Positions 8,485 through 16,786 of a DNA stretch of 64,000 bases are shown here, piece after piece. Each line of letters starts with the position of its first letter. The stretch's first letter is position 1. Location: positions 18,146-82,145 of the forward strand of contig DASSKK010000111.1 of the NCBI GenBank assembly GCA_035690495.1. The letters are read 5' to 3'. Below the pieces are notes generated by a model. The model did no database searches. It saw only the letters and a program-made list of their open reading frames with translations, and had not been told where the DNA came from. The position numbers and the translations under genes were made by a program. The stretch comes from DASSKK01 sp035690495 (GTDB lineage Bacteria > Actinomycetota > Actinomycetes > Propionibacteriales > Nocardioidaceae).

Positions 8485-9390
8485 ATGGTGGGTGACCCCG
8501 CAAGCACGGCCACGCCGTTGATCGCGCTCGCGTCCGGAGTCGCGGTGCTCGCCGCGGCCCTGTTCGCGGTCTCCACCTCGGTCCAGCATCACGCCGCCGA
8601 GACGGCACCCAGCTCCGCGGGGGGCGTGGTCGGGCTGGTCCGCCACCTGCTGGGTCGGCCGACCTGGCTGCTCGGCCAGTTCGTCGGAGTGCTCGGGCTG
8701 GGGCTGCACGCCGCCGCCTTGCACTACGGCCGGATCGCTGTGGTGCAGCCGATCATCATCAGCGGCATCATCTTCGCCGTCCCGACCCGCGCAGCAATCA
8801 GCAGGCGACTCCCCTCACAAGCCGAGATCCGGGCGGTTGCCCTGACCGGCGCAGGGCTGGCGGTGTTCCTGGTGGCGTCAAACCCCACCGCGGGCACGCA
8901 CATCGGCATAGAGATGCGTGCCGCCGTGCAGGTCGCGGTCTGTGTGGTCATCGCACTCGCAGCGGCAGCGACGGCCTGGGTGACTCGACAAGCCGACCGA
9001 CGCGCGTTCTATCTCGGCGTGACCGCGGGCGTGCTTTTCGGCCTGGTGGCCGGCCTGTTGAAGATGGTCCTGCAGATACTCGCCGACGAGGGAGCCACCC
9101 AGGTGCTGCTCGCCTGGCAGACGTGGCTGCTGGTGGTGTTCGGGGTCGCCGGTGGGGTCGTCAACCAGCTCGCCTACCGCAGCTCGCGCCTGTCCGCGTC
9201 TATGCCGGTGCTGAACATCGTCGACGGCCTGGTGGCGCTGGCGTTCGGGTACTTCGTCTTCCATGAGATCCCCCGCCACTCGGTGCTCTTCCTGGTGATC
9301 GAGGTGATCGCCATGTCGGCGGTGGCGGTCGGCCTGTTGCTGACCGCCCGGCTCGAGGACGAGCCGCTGTCCCCGCGACGCGAATCCTAG
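8485..9390 (+). CDS. DMT/EamA-type membrane transporter
   Basis: A 301-residue protein with about 9-10 hydrophobic helices in two repeated halves (EamA-like arrangement), including ALHYGRIAVVQPIIISGIIFAV in the first half and VVNQLAYRSSRLSASMPVLNIVDGLVALAFGYFVF in the second. It belongs to the DMT/NIPA-like group of drug/metabolite or cation transporters. The substrate cannot be told. The ATG at 8485 is followed at once by a GTG at 8488 that could also serve. It stands alone between the GntR relic and the ABC operon. Confidence 0.78.
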   Translation: MVGDPASTATPLIALASGVAVLAAALFAVSTSVQHHAAETAPSSAGGVVGLVRHLLGRPTWLLGQFVGVLGLGLHAAALHYGRIAVVQPIIISGIIFAVPTRAAISRRLPSQAEIRAVALTGAGLAVFLVASNPTAGTHIGIEMRAAVQVAVCVVIALAAAATAWVTRQADRRAFYLGVTAGVLFGLVAGLLKMVLQILADEGATQVLLAWQTWLLVVFGVAGGVVNQLAYRSSRLSASMPVLNIVDGLVALAFGYFVFHEIPRHSVLFLVIEVIAMSAVAVGLLLTARLEDEPLSPRRES

Positions 9391-9419
9391 AGGCCCGCCC
9401 CTGACCGCTGACCCGGGTC

Positions 9420-9475
9420 TTGACAAGGCGTGTGCGCTGGGTCACGATCGTACACATTATGCATGATGCATCACG
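9420..9475 (+). promoter_or_regulatory. Candidate promoter and operator of the ABC importer operon
   Basis: TTGACA at 9420-9425 could be a -35 element; the hexamer 17 bases on (CACGAT) is a weak -10. Just downstream, 9456-9470 holds ATTATGCAT merging into TGCAT-G-ATGCA, a perfect 11-bp dyad. The same ATTATGCAT core recurs at 22881-22889 in front of the molybdenum hydroxylase genes, so one regulator, most simply the GntR protein encoded at 23960-24709, could control both. Confidence 0.6.
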
Positions 9476-9508
9476 CGCAATGGGGTCGCGGACGTGGGGG
9501 GAGCGCGA

Positions 9509-10387
9509 GTGAGCAACCTCGCCCAGGACACCGAAGGCACAAACGGGACAGTGCAGCAGAGCGAACCGAGCGAGACGCCCCCAAGCGGCGCCGCGGCCAA
9601 GATCGAGCTGCGCGGCATCCGCAAGTCCTTCGACACCAAGAAGCGTCGCGTCGACGCGCTCGGCGGGGTGGACTGCGAGGTCGCCGAGAAGGAGTTCGTC
9701 GCGATCATCGGCCCCAGCGGCTGCGGCAAGACCACGCTGCTGCGGATCATCGCCAGCCTGATCCCGCCCGACGACGGGGAGGTGCTCATCGACGGCACGC
9801 CGGTCACCCAGCCCGGCCCCAAGCGCGCCACGGTCTTCCAGCAGTTCGGTCTGTTCCCGTGGAAGACGGTCCTGGAGAACGTCACGTTCCCGCTGAACAT
9901 CCGGAAGATGTCCAAACAGGAGGCGAACGACCGCGCCCGCCGCGAGCTGGCGCGGGTGGGTCTGGACACGTTCGAGGACAGCTATCCCCACCAGCTCTCC
10001 GGCGGGATGCAGCAGCGGGTCGGCCTGGCTCGCGCGCTGGCCACCGAGGCCGAGATCCTGCTGATGGACGAGCCATTCGGCGCCATCGACGCGCAGACCC
10101 GGGAGCTGATGCAAGAGGAGCTCCTGCACATCTGGGCCGACACCCAGAAGACCATCGTGTTCGTCACCCACGACCTCGACGAGGCCGTGATGCTCGCCGA
10201 CCGGATAGTGGTTCTCAGCGCCGGCCCGGCCAGCACGGTGCAGCAGGTGGTGCCGGTCGGGCTGCCGCGCCCGCGGTGGGAGTACGACGTACGCGCCGAG
10301 CCCGAGTTCGCCCGGGTCCGAGGGGAGATCTGGAGCCTGCTCAAGGCCGGCATCGAGCGCCCACCGGGCCAGGACGCCGGCGAGTGA
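9509..10387 (+). CDS. ABC transporter ATPase, NitT/TauT type
   Basis: The 292-residue nucleotide-binding subunit of an importer of the nitrate/sulfonate/bicarbonate class. Visible motifs are Walker A GPSGCGKTTLL, the Q-loop TVFQQFGLFPWKTV, signature LSGGMQQRVGLARAL, Walker B ILLMDEPFGAID, and a switch histidine in VTHDLDEAV. GLFPWKTVLENV is typical of SsuB/TauB proteins. The GTG at 9509 was chosen because GGGGGAG lies six bases before it; the GTG at 9494 falls inside that ribosome-binding site. It is the first gene of a four-gene transporter set. Confidence 0.93.
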   Translation: MSNLAQDTEGTNGTVQQSEPSETPPSGAAAKIELRGIRKSFDTKKRRVDALGGVDCEVAEKEFVAIIGPSGCGKTTLLRIIASLIPPDDGEVLIDGTPVTQPGPKRATVFQQFGLFPWKTVLENVTFPLNIRKMSKQEANDRARRELARVGLDTFEDSYPHQLSGGMQQRVGLARALATEAEILLMDEPFGAIDAQTRELMQEELLHIWADTQKTIVFVTHDLDEAVMLADRIVVLSAGPASTVQQVVPVGLPRPRWEYDVRAEPEFARVRGEIWSLLKAGIERPPGQDAGE

Positions 10388-10400
10388 GGGCTGACCGGAC

Positions 10401-11213
10401 GTGACCACAGCCCTCCAGGCGAAGCCGAAGGCAAAGCCTGTCCGAACTCGCGAGCAGCGCGCGCAGGCCCGCTCTCGGCGCATCAAGCACCTTGCGCTGG
10501 CCGTGATCGTGTTCGGCGGCTGGCAGCTGCTCGGGACTTTCGGCAACCCGATCGTCTTCCCGCCGATCAGCTCGGTGGTCGTGGCGCTGTGGAAGCTGCT
10601 GGTCCACGGCGACCTGCTGCCTGCGCTCGGAGCGAGCCTGCGGCTGCTGGTCCTCGGCTTCGCGTCCGCGTTCGTGATCGCCACCGTGATGGGCATCGCG
10701 CTCGGCCGATACCGGCTGGCGGGGATCACGTTCAACCCCTACGTCAACGCGCTCTACGCGACGCCGCCGATCGCGCTCGTCCCACTCATCCTGGTCTGGT
10801 TCGGCTTCGGGCTCGGCGGCCGGGTCGTGGTCGTGTTCCTGGCCTGCTTCTTCCCGATGTTCATCAACACCTATGCCGGCGTCCGCGACGCGCCCGGCCA
10901 CCTGATCGAGGTGGCCCGCAGCTTCGGCGCCCGCAGCGAGCTCCTGCTGCTGCGGCAGGTGGTGGTCCCCTCCGCGGTGCCCTACATCCTCGCCGGCGTG
11001 CGCGTCGGCATCGGCCGGGCCGTCGTCGGCATGGCAGTCGCCGAGGTCTACCTGCGGCTCGGCGGCATCGGATCGCTGATCGTCTCCTACGGCGCGGTGT
11101 TCAAGACCGACTACGTGCTCGCCGCGATCCTGCCGCTCCCGCTGCTCGGCATCGGCCTGACCAAGGTCTTCGCGCGCGTGGAAGGACGGTTCTCCTCGTG
11201 GCGGCCGACATGA
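10401..11213 (+). CDS. ABC transporter permease 1, NitT/TauT type
   Basis: A 270-residue permease with about six membrane helices and the cytoplasmic coupling loop EVARSFGARSELLLLRQVVVPSAVPYILAGVRVGIGRA, the BPD_transp_1 EAA motif that docks on the ATPase. It starts with a GTG 13 nt after the ATPase gene. Unusually, a second non-identical permease (12384-13244) follows the binding-protein gene, so the channel may be a heterodimer. Confidence 0.92.
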   Translation: MTTALQAKPKAKPVRTREQRAQARSRRIKHLALAVIVFGGWQLLGTFGNPIVFPPISSVVVALWKLLVHGDLLPALGASLRLLVLGFASAFVIATVMGIALGRYRLAGITFNPYVNALYATPPIALVPLILVWFGFGLGGRVVVVFLACFFPMFINTYAGVRDAPGHLIEVARSFGARSELLLLRQVVVPSAVPYILAGVRVGIGRAVVGMAVAEVYLRLGGIGSLIVSYGAVFKTDYVLAAILPLPLLGIGLTKVFARVEGRFSSWRPT

Positions 11214-11275
11214 GGAGCACACACCAGGCCGGGGGACGCAATCACACACAGCAGACCGAGAGGTGGATAAATGAC

Positions 11276-12382
11276 ATGAGACCCACAATGAAGAGGTACC
11301 GGTGGGCGGCGGTGGCGTCGGGCATCTGCCTGCTCGCGTCCGCGTGCGGCTCCGGGGCGGCGTCCTCGGCCGGTGGAGGCGGTACGACGGCCGTCGACTC
11401 CAGCGGCGGAGGCTCGGGCGACGTCGACCCGATCATCACGGCGTACCAAGGGCCCAAGGTGGACCTCTCGGGAGTCTCGCTCACGGTGACCTCCTCGGAG
11501 CCCGACGGGCTCACGATGGGCGAGCTGTTCATGTTCGGCAAGCTCAAGCAGTGGGGCGCCAACGTCGACCACGTCGTGCTCACCAGCACCTCGGGCATCC
11601 AGACGATGGTGGCCGGCAAAAGCGACCTGGCCGCCCAGGGCGCCGACGAGGTGGTGCTCGGCAACGCCCAGGGCGCGCACGTGACGGCCATCGGGTCGCC
11701 GGACTCCAAGCAGCACTACGTCCTGGTCGCCAAGAAGTCGGTCAAGGACGTGAAGGCGCTGAGCGGGAAGTCGATCGCGATGTCGGGTCCCTCCGGCTTC
11801 GACACGCTGCTGAGCAAGTACGCACTCCACCAGGCGGGCATGCAGCCCAACGCGGCGAAGTTCGTGCAGATCGGCGGCAGCCCCGACCGTGCGGCGGCCC
11901 TGCTGTCCGGCACGGTGGACGCCGCGACGATCTTCCTGGCCGGCTGGGAGAACCTGCAGACCAAGAGCGACAAGCTGCACCTGCTGAAGAACTTCGCCCA
12001 GACCACCGACTTCCCCGGTGACGTCTACTACGCGAAGGCCGACTACCTGAAGGCCAACCCGAAGCTGGCACTGGGCGTGGCGTGCGCGAACCTCGAGGCC
12101 AACGACTGGCTGCGCAACAACGAGGACCAGTACGTCAAGTTCGCTCTCAAGAAGGTGCAAGGCTCCGACGAGGCCAGCCTGAAGCAGATCTGGCAGGACG
12201 CGATCTCCGCCAAGATGTGGCCCTCCGACCCTGCGGACATCCTGCCCGGCCAGGGGCTGAAGGACCTGCAGCAGGCGATGCTGATCAGCGGTGAGATCAA
12301 CAAGGCCTCCGACCTGTCCGAGGCCACCGACGACAGCTACCTGCAGAAGGCCGCCGACATGGGCTGTGGCTCGCAGCACTGA
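11276..12382 (+). CDS. ABC transporter substrate-binding lipoprotein (NMT1/TauA-like)
   Basis: A 368-residue extracytoplasmic binding protein. The N-terminus is a lipoprotein signal with lipobox LASAC, the acylated cysteine being about residue 24, followed by a Gly/Ser-rich linker. The body shows VTSSEPDGLTMGELFMFGKLKQWG, VLTSTSGIQTMVAGKSDLAAQG, SGPSGFDTLLSKYALHQAG and LLSGTVDAATIFLAGWENL, matching the hinge and ligand pockets of NMT1-like proteins. The ATG at 11276 follows GAGAGGTGG; an in-frame ATG lies four codons later. The ligand is unknown, and the neighbouring catabolic genes suggest an organic N-compound. Confidence 0.92.
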   Translation: MRPTMKRYRWAAVASGICLLASACGSGAASSAGGGGTTAVDSSGGGSGDVDPIITAYQGPKVDLSGVSLTVTSSEPDGLTMGELFMFGKLKQWGANVDHVVLTSTSGIQTMVAGKSDLAAQGADEVVLGNAQGAHVTAIGSPDSKQHYVLVAKKSVKDVKALSGKSIAMSGPSGFDTLLSKYALHQAGMQPNAAKFVQIGGSPDRAAALLSGTVDAATIFLAGWENLQTKSDKLHLLKNFAQTTDFPGDVYYAKADYLKANPKLALGVACANLEANDWLRNNEDQYVKFALKKVQGSDEASLKQIWQDAISAKMWPSDPADILPGQGLKDLQQAMLISGEINKASDLSEATDDSYLQKAADMGCGSQH

Positions 12383-12383
12383 G

Positions 12384-13244
12384 ATGCCAACTGTCGAAGC
12401 CGCCGACACCCAGCGACCGGGCCCAACCCCTGAACGCCCTCGGGCCCGGTCGCTGGGGGGAGCCCGCGTGCACGCCGCGCTGCGCCGGGTCACGCGCCTC
12501 GACGTCGTGCTCCCCGTCCTGCTGGGCATCGCCGTACTCGTCGCCTGGGAGCTGATCGGACGGGCCACCAACCCGATCCTGTTCGCGCCGCCGAGCAAGG
12601 TCTACGAGTCGTTCGTCGAGCTGTCCGGCTCCGGGGCGCTGCCGTCCGCGCTGGCCACCACGCTGAACACCCTGGTGGTCGGCTATCTGGTCTCCAGCGT
12701 CGTCGGCGTCGGTCTCGGCTTCCTGTTCGGCAGGCGCGGCACGCTCTCGGCGGTGGTGACGCCCTACCTGGACGCGATCTACGCGACGCCGCGCGTGGTG
12801 ATCACGCCGCTGGTGATCGTGTGGTTCGGCGTCGGCTACAACGGGCGGCTGTTCATCGTGTTCATCGGCACGGTGATCCCGATCATCCTCAACACAGCGA
12901 TCGGGGTCCGCTACGCCCGACGCGACCTGGTCGAGGTGGCCACCTCGTTCGGCGCGAACGAGCGGCAGCTGATGCGGCACGTGATCCTGCCCGGAGCCCT
13001 GCCCTACATCGTCGCCGGTCTGCGGATCGCGGCCGGGCGGGCGCTGCTCGGCGTGGTGATCGCGGAGATGTTCCTGAACCTGACCGGCGTCGGCGGGATC
13101 ATCGCCACCGGCGCGGCCTACTTCCACACCGCGAACATGCTGGTCGGGGTCGTCGTCTTCATGTTCCTGGGCATCGTCATGCTCGGCGGACTCACCCTGC
13201 TGGAGAACCACTTCACCACGTGGAAGGGCCACGGCATGGAGTAG
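12384..13244 (+). CDS. ABC transporter permease 2, NitT/TauT type
   Basis: A 286-residue permease, again with about six helices and the EAA loop (VEVATSFGANERQLMRHVILPGALPYIVAGLRIAAGRALLG). Its ATG begins one base after the stop of the binding-protein gene. The first ~50 residues are a Pro/Arg-rich cytoplasmic tail. It differs clearly in sequence from the permease at 10401, so it is not a recent duplicate; together they probably form one importer. Confidence 0.92.
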   Translation: MPTVEAADTQRPGPTPERPRARSLGGARVHAALRRVTRLDVVLPVLLGIAVLVAWELIGRATNPILFAPPSKVYESFVELSGSGALPSALATTLNTLVVGYLVSSVVGVGLGFLFGRRGTLSAVVTPYLDAIYATPRVVITPLVIVWFGVGYNGRLFIVFIGTVIPIILNTAIGVRYARRDLVEVATSFGANERQLMRHVILPGALPYIVAGLRIAAGRALLGVVIAEMFLNLTGVGGIIATGAAYFHTANMLVGVVVFMFLGIVMLGGLTLLENHFTTWKGHGME

Positions 13245-13328
13245 CCGCCTGCCGCCCTCCCGACCCATTGCTCGTCATTTCCCAACGATTCATCAACCCA
13301 CCGACCCGCCCAACGAAGAAGGTGTCCC

Positions 13329-14201
13329 GTGAAGTACGTCGCCTACCGGCTCGACGGCCGTGATCTGCTGGGGGCCGTGTCCGCCGACGAGAAGATGCTC
13401 GTCCCGCTCCGCGAGCAGGCAGCCGCCCCGGGAACGACGCTGCTGCGCCTCATCGAAGGCGGCGCGCACGAGCTTGCCGACTCCGGGACCGCCGTCCGCA
13501 TCGACGATCCCGACCTGAAGCTGCTGCCCCCGATCCCGTCGACCGGGCGCAACGTGTTCTGCGTGGGCAAGAACTACCGTGCCCACGTCGAGGAGCTCGA
13601 CCGCACCGACTTCGTGCCGCCGCGCGACGAGCAGTTCCCGGACGCGCCGATCTACTTCACGAAGCTGTCCGCCTCGGCGGTCACCCACGGCGGCGCGGTC
13701 CTCGCCCACTCCGGCGTCACCGACTCTGTCGACTACGAGGCGGAGATCGGCGTCATCATCTCCGCCGGCGGCCGCGGCATCGCCGCCGAGGACGCCTGGG
13801 ACCACGTGTGGGGCTTCACGCTGGTCAACGACGTCACCGCCCGAGATCTGCAGCGAGGCCGGGGGCAGTGGTTCCTGGGCAAGTCCCTGGACACCTTCTG
13901 CGCCGTAGGCCCCTGGGCTGTGTCGATCGACGAGGTCGATGTGCCGAACGTCGTGCTGGAGTCGTGGGTGAACGGCGAGCCCCGGCAGAAGGGCCACCTC
14001 AGCGACCTGGTCTTCGACGTGCCGACCCTGATCGCCGACCTGTCATCGGGCATCACGTTGCAGACCGGCGACATCATCGCCACCGGCACACCCTCGGGGG
14101 TCGGGCTCGGATTCGACCCGCCCCGGTTCCTGCGCCCCGGCGACGTCGTCCGGGTCGCCGCCACCGGCCTCGGGGTGCTGGAGAACCATGTCGTCGCCTG
14201 A
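13329..14201 (+). CDS. Fumarylacetoacetate hydrolase (FAH) family enzyme
   Basis: A 290-residue FAH-fold metal enzyme; the family hydrolyses, decarboxylates or hydrates C-C bonds in 2-oxo acids. The core shows VGKNYRAHVEEL, then DYEAEIGVIISAGG with the E-x-E metal ligands (about residues 138-140), NDVTARDLQRGRGQWFLGKSLDTFCAVGPW with the metal-binding Asp, and TGDIIATGTPSGVGLG near the C-terminus. The GTG at 13329 follows GAAGAAGG by six bases. It overlaps the next gene by 14 nt. The substrate is not assignable by sequence; a second FAH gene lies at 15231. Confidence 0.9.
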   Translation: MKYVAYRLDGRDLLGAVSADEKMLVPLREQAAAPGTTLLRLIEGGAHELADSGTAVRIDDPDLKLLPPIPSTGRNVFCVGKNYRAHVEELDRTDFVPPRDEQFPDAPIYFTKLSASAVTHGGAVLAHSGVTDSVDYEAEIGVIISAGGRGIAAEDAWDHVWGFTLVNDVTARDLQRGRGQWFLGKSLDTFCAVGPWAVSIDEVDVPNVVLESWVNGEPRQKGHLSDLVFDVPTLIADLSSGITLQTGDIIATGTPSGVGLGFDPPRFLRPGDVVRVAATGLGVLENHVVA

Positions 14202-15213
14202 CGGCCGCTTCGGTTCCCCGCCGTATCTCATCGAGGCGCACCGGGACTGCTACGAGCAGATCCACTGGTCGAACATGGGCGAGGAGAATCCCGTCCGGGA
14301 CCGACTTCTCCCCCGCTTGCGCACCGGCGGCGTCGACCTGGTGGTGTACGCCGTGGGCGGCGACACCCTCGCCCACTCCAACGGCCGGGACAAGAAGCTG
14401 CTCGCCACCATCGAGAACATCGAGTCGCTGGCCGGCTACCTGTCCCAGGCCGACGACGCCGGCGTGGTGCGCAGCGCATCGCAGATCCCGGACGAGCCCG
14501 ACGACCGCGTGCGGTTCCTGCTGCACCTCGAGGGCGGCACGCCGCTCGAAGGGAGCCTGCTCGCCCTGGACGCGCTGTTCGAGCTCGGCGTGCGGTCGAT
14601 CCAGCCGACCTGGAACGTGCGCAACGAGCTCGGAGACGGCGTCCAGGAGCGGGACACCCGCAGTGGCCTCACCCGCTTCGGCGTGCAGGTCGTCCAGCGG
14701 ATGCAGCAGCTGCACATGGTGGTCGACCTGGCCCACATGTCCGAGACCGCGTTCTGGCACACCATGGAGGTCACTGAAGGGGTCGTGGTCGTCTCGCACG
14801 CGAACTCGCGCGCCGTCTACGACCACCCGCGCAACCTCACCGACCGGCAGGTCGAGGCAATCGCCGAGCGCGGCGGTGTGGTCGGCATCCACACGCTGCC
14901 CACGTTCGTCGGCGAGGGCAAGCCGGGCATCGACGAGCTGTTCCGGCACGTCGCGCACCTCGTCGACGTCGCGGGCGTCGAGCACGTCGGGTTCGGCGGG
15001 GACTTCGTGGCCTGCGACGGGCCGCGGCCCGGACGCGAGCAGCTGTTCCACGACCCGCGGGTGGAGCCGCCCACGATCGAGGGGCTCTCCGAGGCCCATG
15101 AGCTGCCGAACCTGGTGGACGCCCTGTTCGGCGCCGGCCTGGACGAGGACTCGGTGGCCCGTATCCTCGGCGGCAACTTCAGGCGTGTGCTGCGCGAGAT
15201 CCTCCCGCGCTAG
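14188..15213 (+). CDS. M19 membrane-dipeptidase family amidohydrolase
   Basis: A 341-residue renal-dipeptidase-like zinc amidohydrolase, cytoplasmic here since no signal peptide is seen. Likely metal ligands are in AHRDCYEQ near residue 13 (family H-x-D), HLEGGTPLEG near 113 (bridging Glu), VVDLAHMSE near 179 and VVSHANSRAVYDHPRNLT near 199, with VGFGGDFVACDG near 268 supplying the Asp. M19 enzymes cleave dipeptides, beta-lactams or N-acyl amino acids. In this block of catabolic genes it may hydrolyse an amide intermediate rather than a dietary dipeptide; that is inference. Confidence 0.9.
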   Translation: MSSPDGRFGSPPYLIEAHRDCYEQIHWSNMGEENPVRDRLLPRLRTGGVDLVVYAVGGDTLAHSNGRDKKLLATIENIESLAGYLSQADDAGVVRSASQIPDEPDDRVRFLLHLEGGTPLEGSLLALDALFELGVRSIQPTWNVRNELGDGVQERDTRSGLTRFGVQVVQRMQQLHMVVDLAHMSETAFWHTMEVTEGVVVVSHANSRAVYDHPRNLTDRQVEAIAERGGVVGIHTLPTFVGEGKPGIDELFRHVAHLVDVAGVEHVGFGGDFVACDGPRPGREQLFHDPRVEPPTIEGLSEAHELPNLVDALFGAGLDEDSVARILGGNFRRVLREILPR

Positions 15214-15230
15214 GCCGAGAGGAGAGACCG

Positions 15231-16010
15231 ATCCGAGTCTGCCGGTTCCTCGACGGCGACACCCCGGCGTGGGGAGTCGTCGAGGGCGACCAGGTGTCGA
15301 GGCTGCGCGGCGATCCGTTCGCCGACTGCGAAGCCGGCGCACCGGTCGCTCCCGTCGGATCTCTGACGCTGCTTGCGCCGTGCGAGCCGACCAAGGTGGT
15401 CTGCGCCGGGCGCAACTACCGCTCGCTGCTCGCCGAGCAGGGACGCGACGTGCCCGACGTACCCTTCCTGTTCCTCAAGGCACCCAACGCCGTGGTGGGG
15501 CCGGGCGCGCGGGTCTTCTATCCGGCAGGCGTGGCAGACCTCGCGCACGAGGGAGAGCTCGCCGTGGTGATCCGGAGGCGGTCGAGCCGGCTGCTGGCGA
15601 GCGAGGTCGCGGACGCCGTGCTCGGCTACACGTGCGCCAACGACCTGACCGTCCGGGACTGGCAGGACCCGAACAGCCAGTGGCTGCGCGCCAAGAGCTC
15701 CGACACGCACTGCCCGCTCGGCCCGTGGATCGAGACGGACCTGGCCGACCCGGGGGACGTCGAGGTGCGCACCACCGTCAACGGCGAGCTCCGCCAGCAG
15801 GGACGCACCAACGACCAGGTGTACGGCGTGGAGGAGCTGCTCTGCTTCATCACCGCGCACATGACGCTTCAACCCGGCGACGTGGTCCTCACCGGCACGG
15901 CCGCTGGCATCCGCCCGGTGCAGGTGGGCGACACGATGACCGTGCAGGCCGAGGGGATCGGCGCGCTGACCAATACCGTCGAGCCCTGGCCCGAGCGGCC
16001 CGCCGACTGA
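15231..16010 (+). CDS. FAH-family hydrolase, second copy, with ambiguous start codon
   Basis: A small FAH-fold enzyme. Family-like sequence (VCRFLDGDTPAWGVVEGDQV) runs back to codon 15231, which is ATC, not ATG/GTG/TTG, although GAGAGGAGAG sits at the correct distance ahead. The first conventional in-frame start is a GTG at 15294 (238 residues), which would cut off this conserved N-terminal strand. The core is intact: VCAGRNYRSLLAEQG, HEGELAVVIRR (metal E-x-E), NDLTVRDWQDPNSQW (metal Asp) and LQPGDVVLTGTAAGI. Either ATC initiation, a point change or a sequencing error could explain the start. It is probably co-transcribed with the dipeptidase and aldolase genes. Confidence 0.85.
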   Translation: MRVCRFLDGDTPAWGVVEGDQVSRLRGDPFADCEAGAPVAPVGSLTLLAPCEPTKVVCAGRNYRSLLAEQGRDVPDVPFLFLKAPNAVVGPGARVFYPAGVADLAHEGELAVVIRRRSSRLLASEVADAVLGYTCANDLTVRDWQDPNSQWLRAKSSDTHCPLGPWIETDLADPGDVEVRTTVNGELRQQGRTNDQVYGVEELLCFITAHMTLQPGDVVLTGTAAGIRPVQVGDTMTVQAEGIGALTNTVEPWPERPAD

Positions 16011-16057
16011 CAGGCAACAGAGTCCGAGAGGCACAACGATCGAAAGTGGTGGAACGA

Positions 16058-16753
16058 ATGGCAGCACCTTCCGCGGCGACGCACGCCGCCGAGGCCAACC
16101 GCGCGCTTGCCGCGGCCGGCCAGTCCGACATGGTCTGGGGCCACGCGTCGGTGCGCGACCCGGACAGGCACGGCGTGTGGATCAAGGCGGCCCGGATCGG
16201 CTTCGAGGAGGTGACCGACGACAGGGTGCACCTGGTGTCCGACGACGGCGAGGTGGTCGAGGGCGGCGGCCCACGGCACGTGGAGTACCCCATCCACACC
16301 CGCATCATGGCCGCCCGCCCCGACGTCGGCTGCGTCGTGCACACCCACTCGCAGGCGGCGGTCGCGTTCGCCAGCCTGCAGGTGCCGCTGCGGCCGATCT
16401 CCCACGACGGCGTGCTGTTCGTCAAGCCGGAGGTGCCTCGCTACGAGGGAACGGGCAGCCTGATCAAGACCACCGCGCTCGGGGACGAGCTCGCCGCGAC
16501 GCTCGGCGACGCGGTCGCCGTACTCATTCCGCAGCACGGCCTGGTCACCGCGGGAGCCGACCCCGCGACCGCGGTGATGTACGCCGTCCTGCTGGACCGG
16601 GCGTGCCGGGTGCAGCTGCAGGCGATGGCCTGTGGCCAGGTCACCCTCTGGTCGAGCGACGCGGAGGTCGACCGCAAGCGCGAGGAGATGTGGTTCCCGG
16701 CGCAGTTCCAAGCCGGCTACGACTACCTGCTCCGCAACAGCCGGACGCCGTAG
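16058..16753 (+). CDS. Class II aldolase/adducin family protein
   Basis: A 231-residue AraD/FucA-like fold. Zinc ligands are visible in VVHTHSQAAVAFA (H-x-H near residue 96) and in IPQHGLVTAGADPATAV near residue 160, with HVEYPIHTRIMAARPDVG before the first pair. Family members are aldolases, decarboxylases or epimerases of hydroxy-oxo acids. The ATG at 16058 was chosen; GTG codons at 16046 and 16049 are alternatives. It closes the plus-strand catabolic run and converges with hipA. Confidence 0.88.
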   Translation: MAAPSAATHAAEANRALAAAGQSDMVWGHASVRDPDRHGVWIKAARIGFEEVTDDRVHLVSDDGEVVEGGGPRHVEYPIHTRIMAARPDVGCVVHTHSQAAVAFASLQVPLRPISHDGVLFVKPEVPRYEGTGSLIKTTALGDELAATLGDAVAVLIPQHGLVTAGADPATAVMYAVLLDRACRVQLQAMACGQVTLWSSDAEVDRKREEMWFPAQFQAGYDYLLRNSRTP

Positions 16754-16786
16754 CTCAGCCGCGAGTCTGCCGACGCCGGCTGTGGC

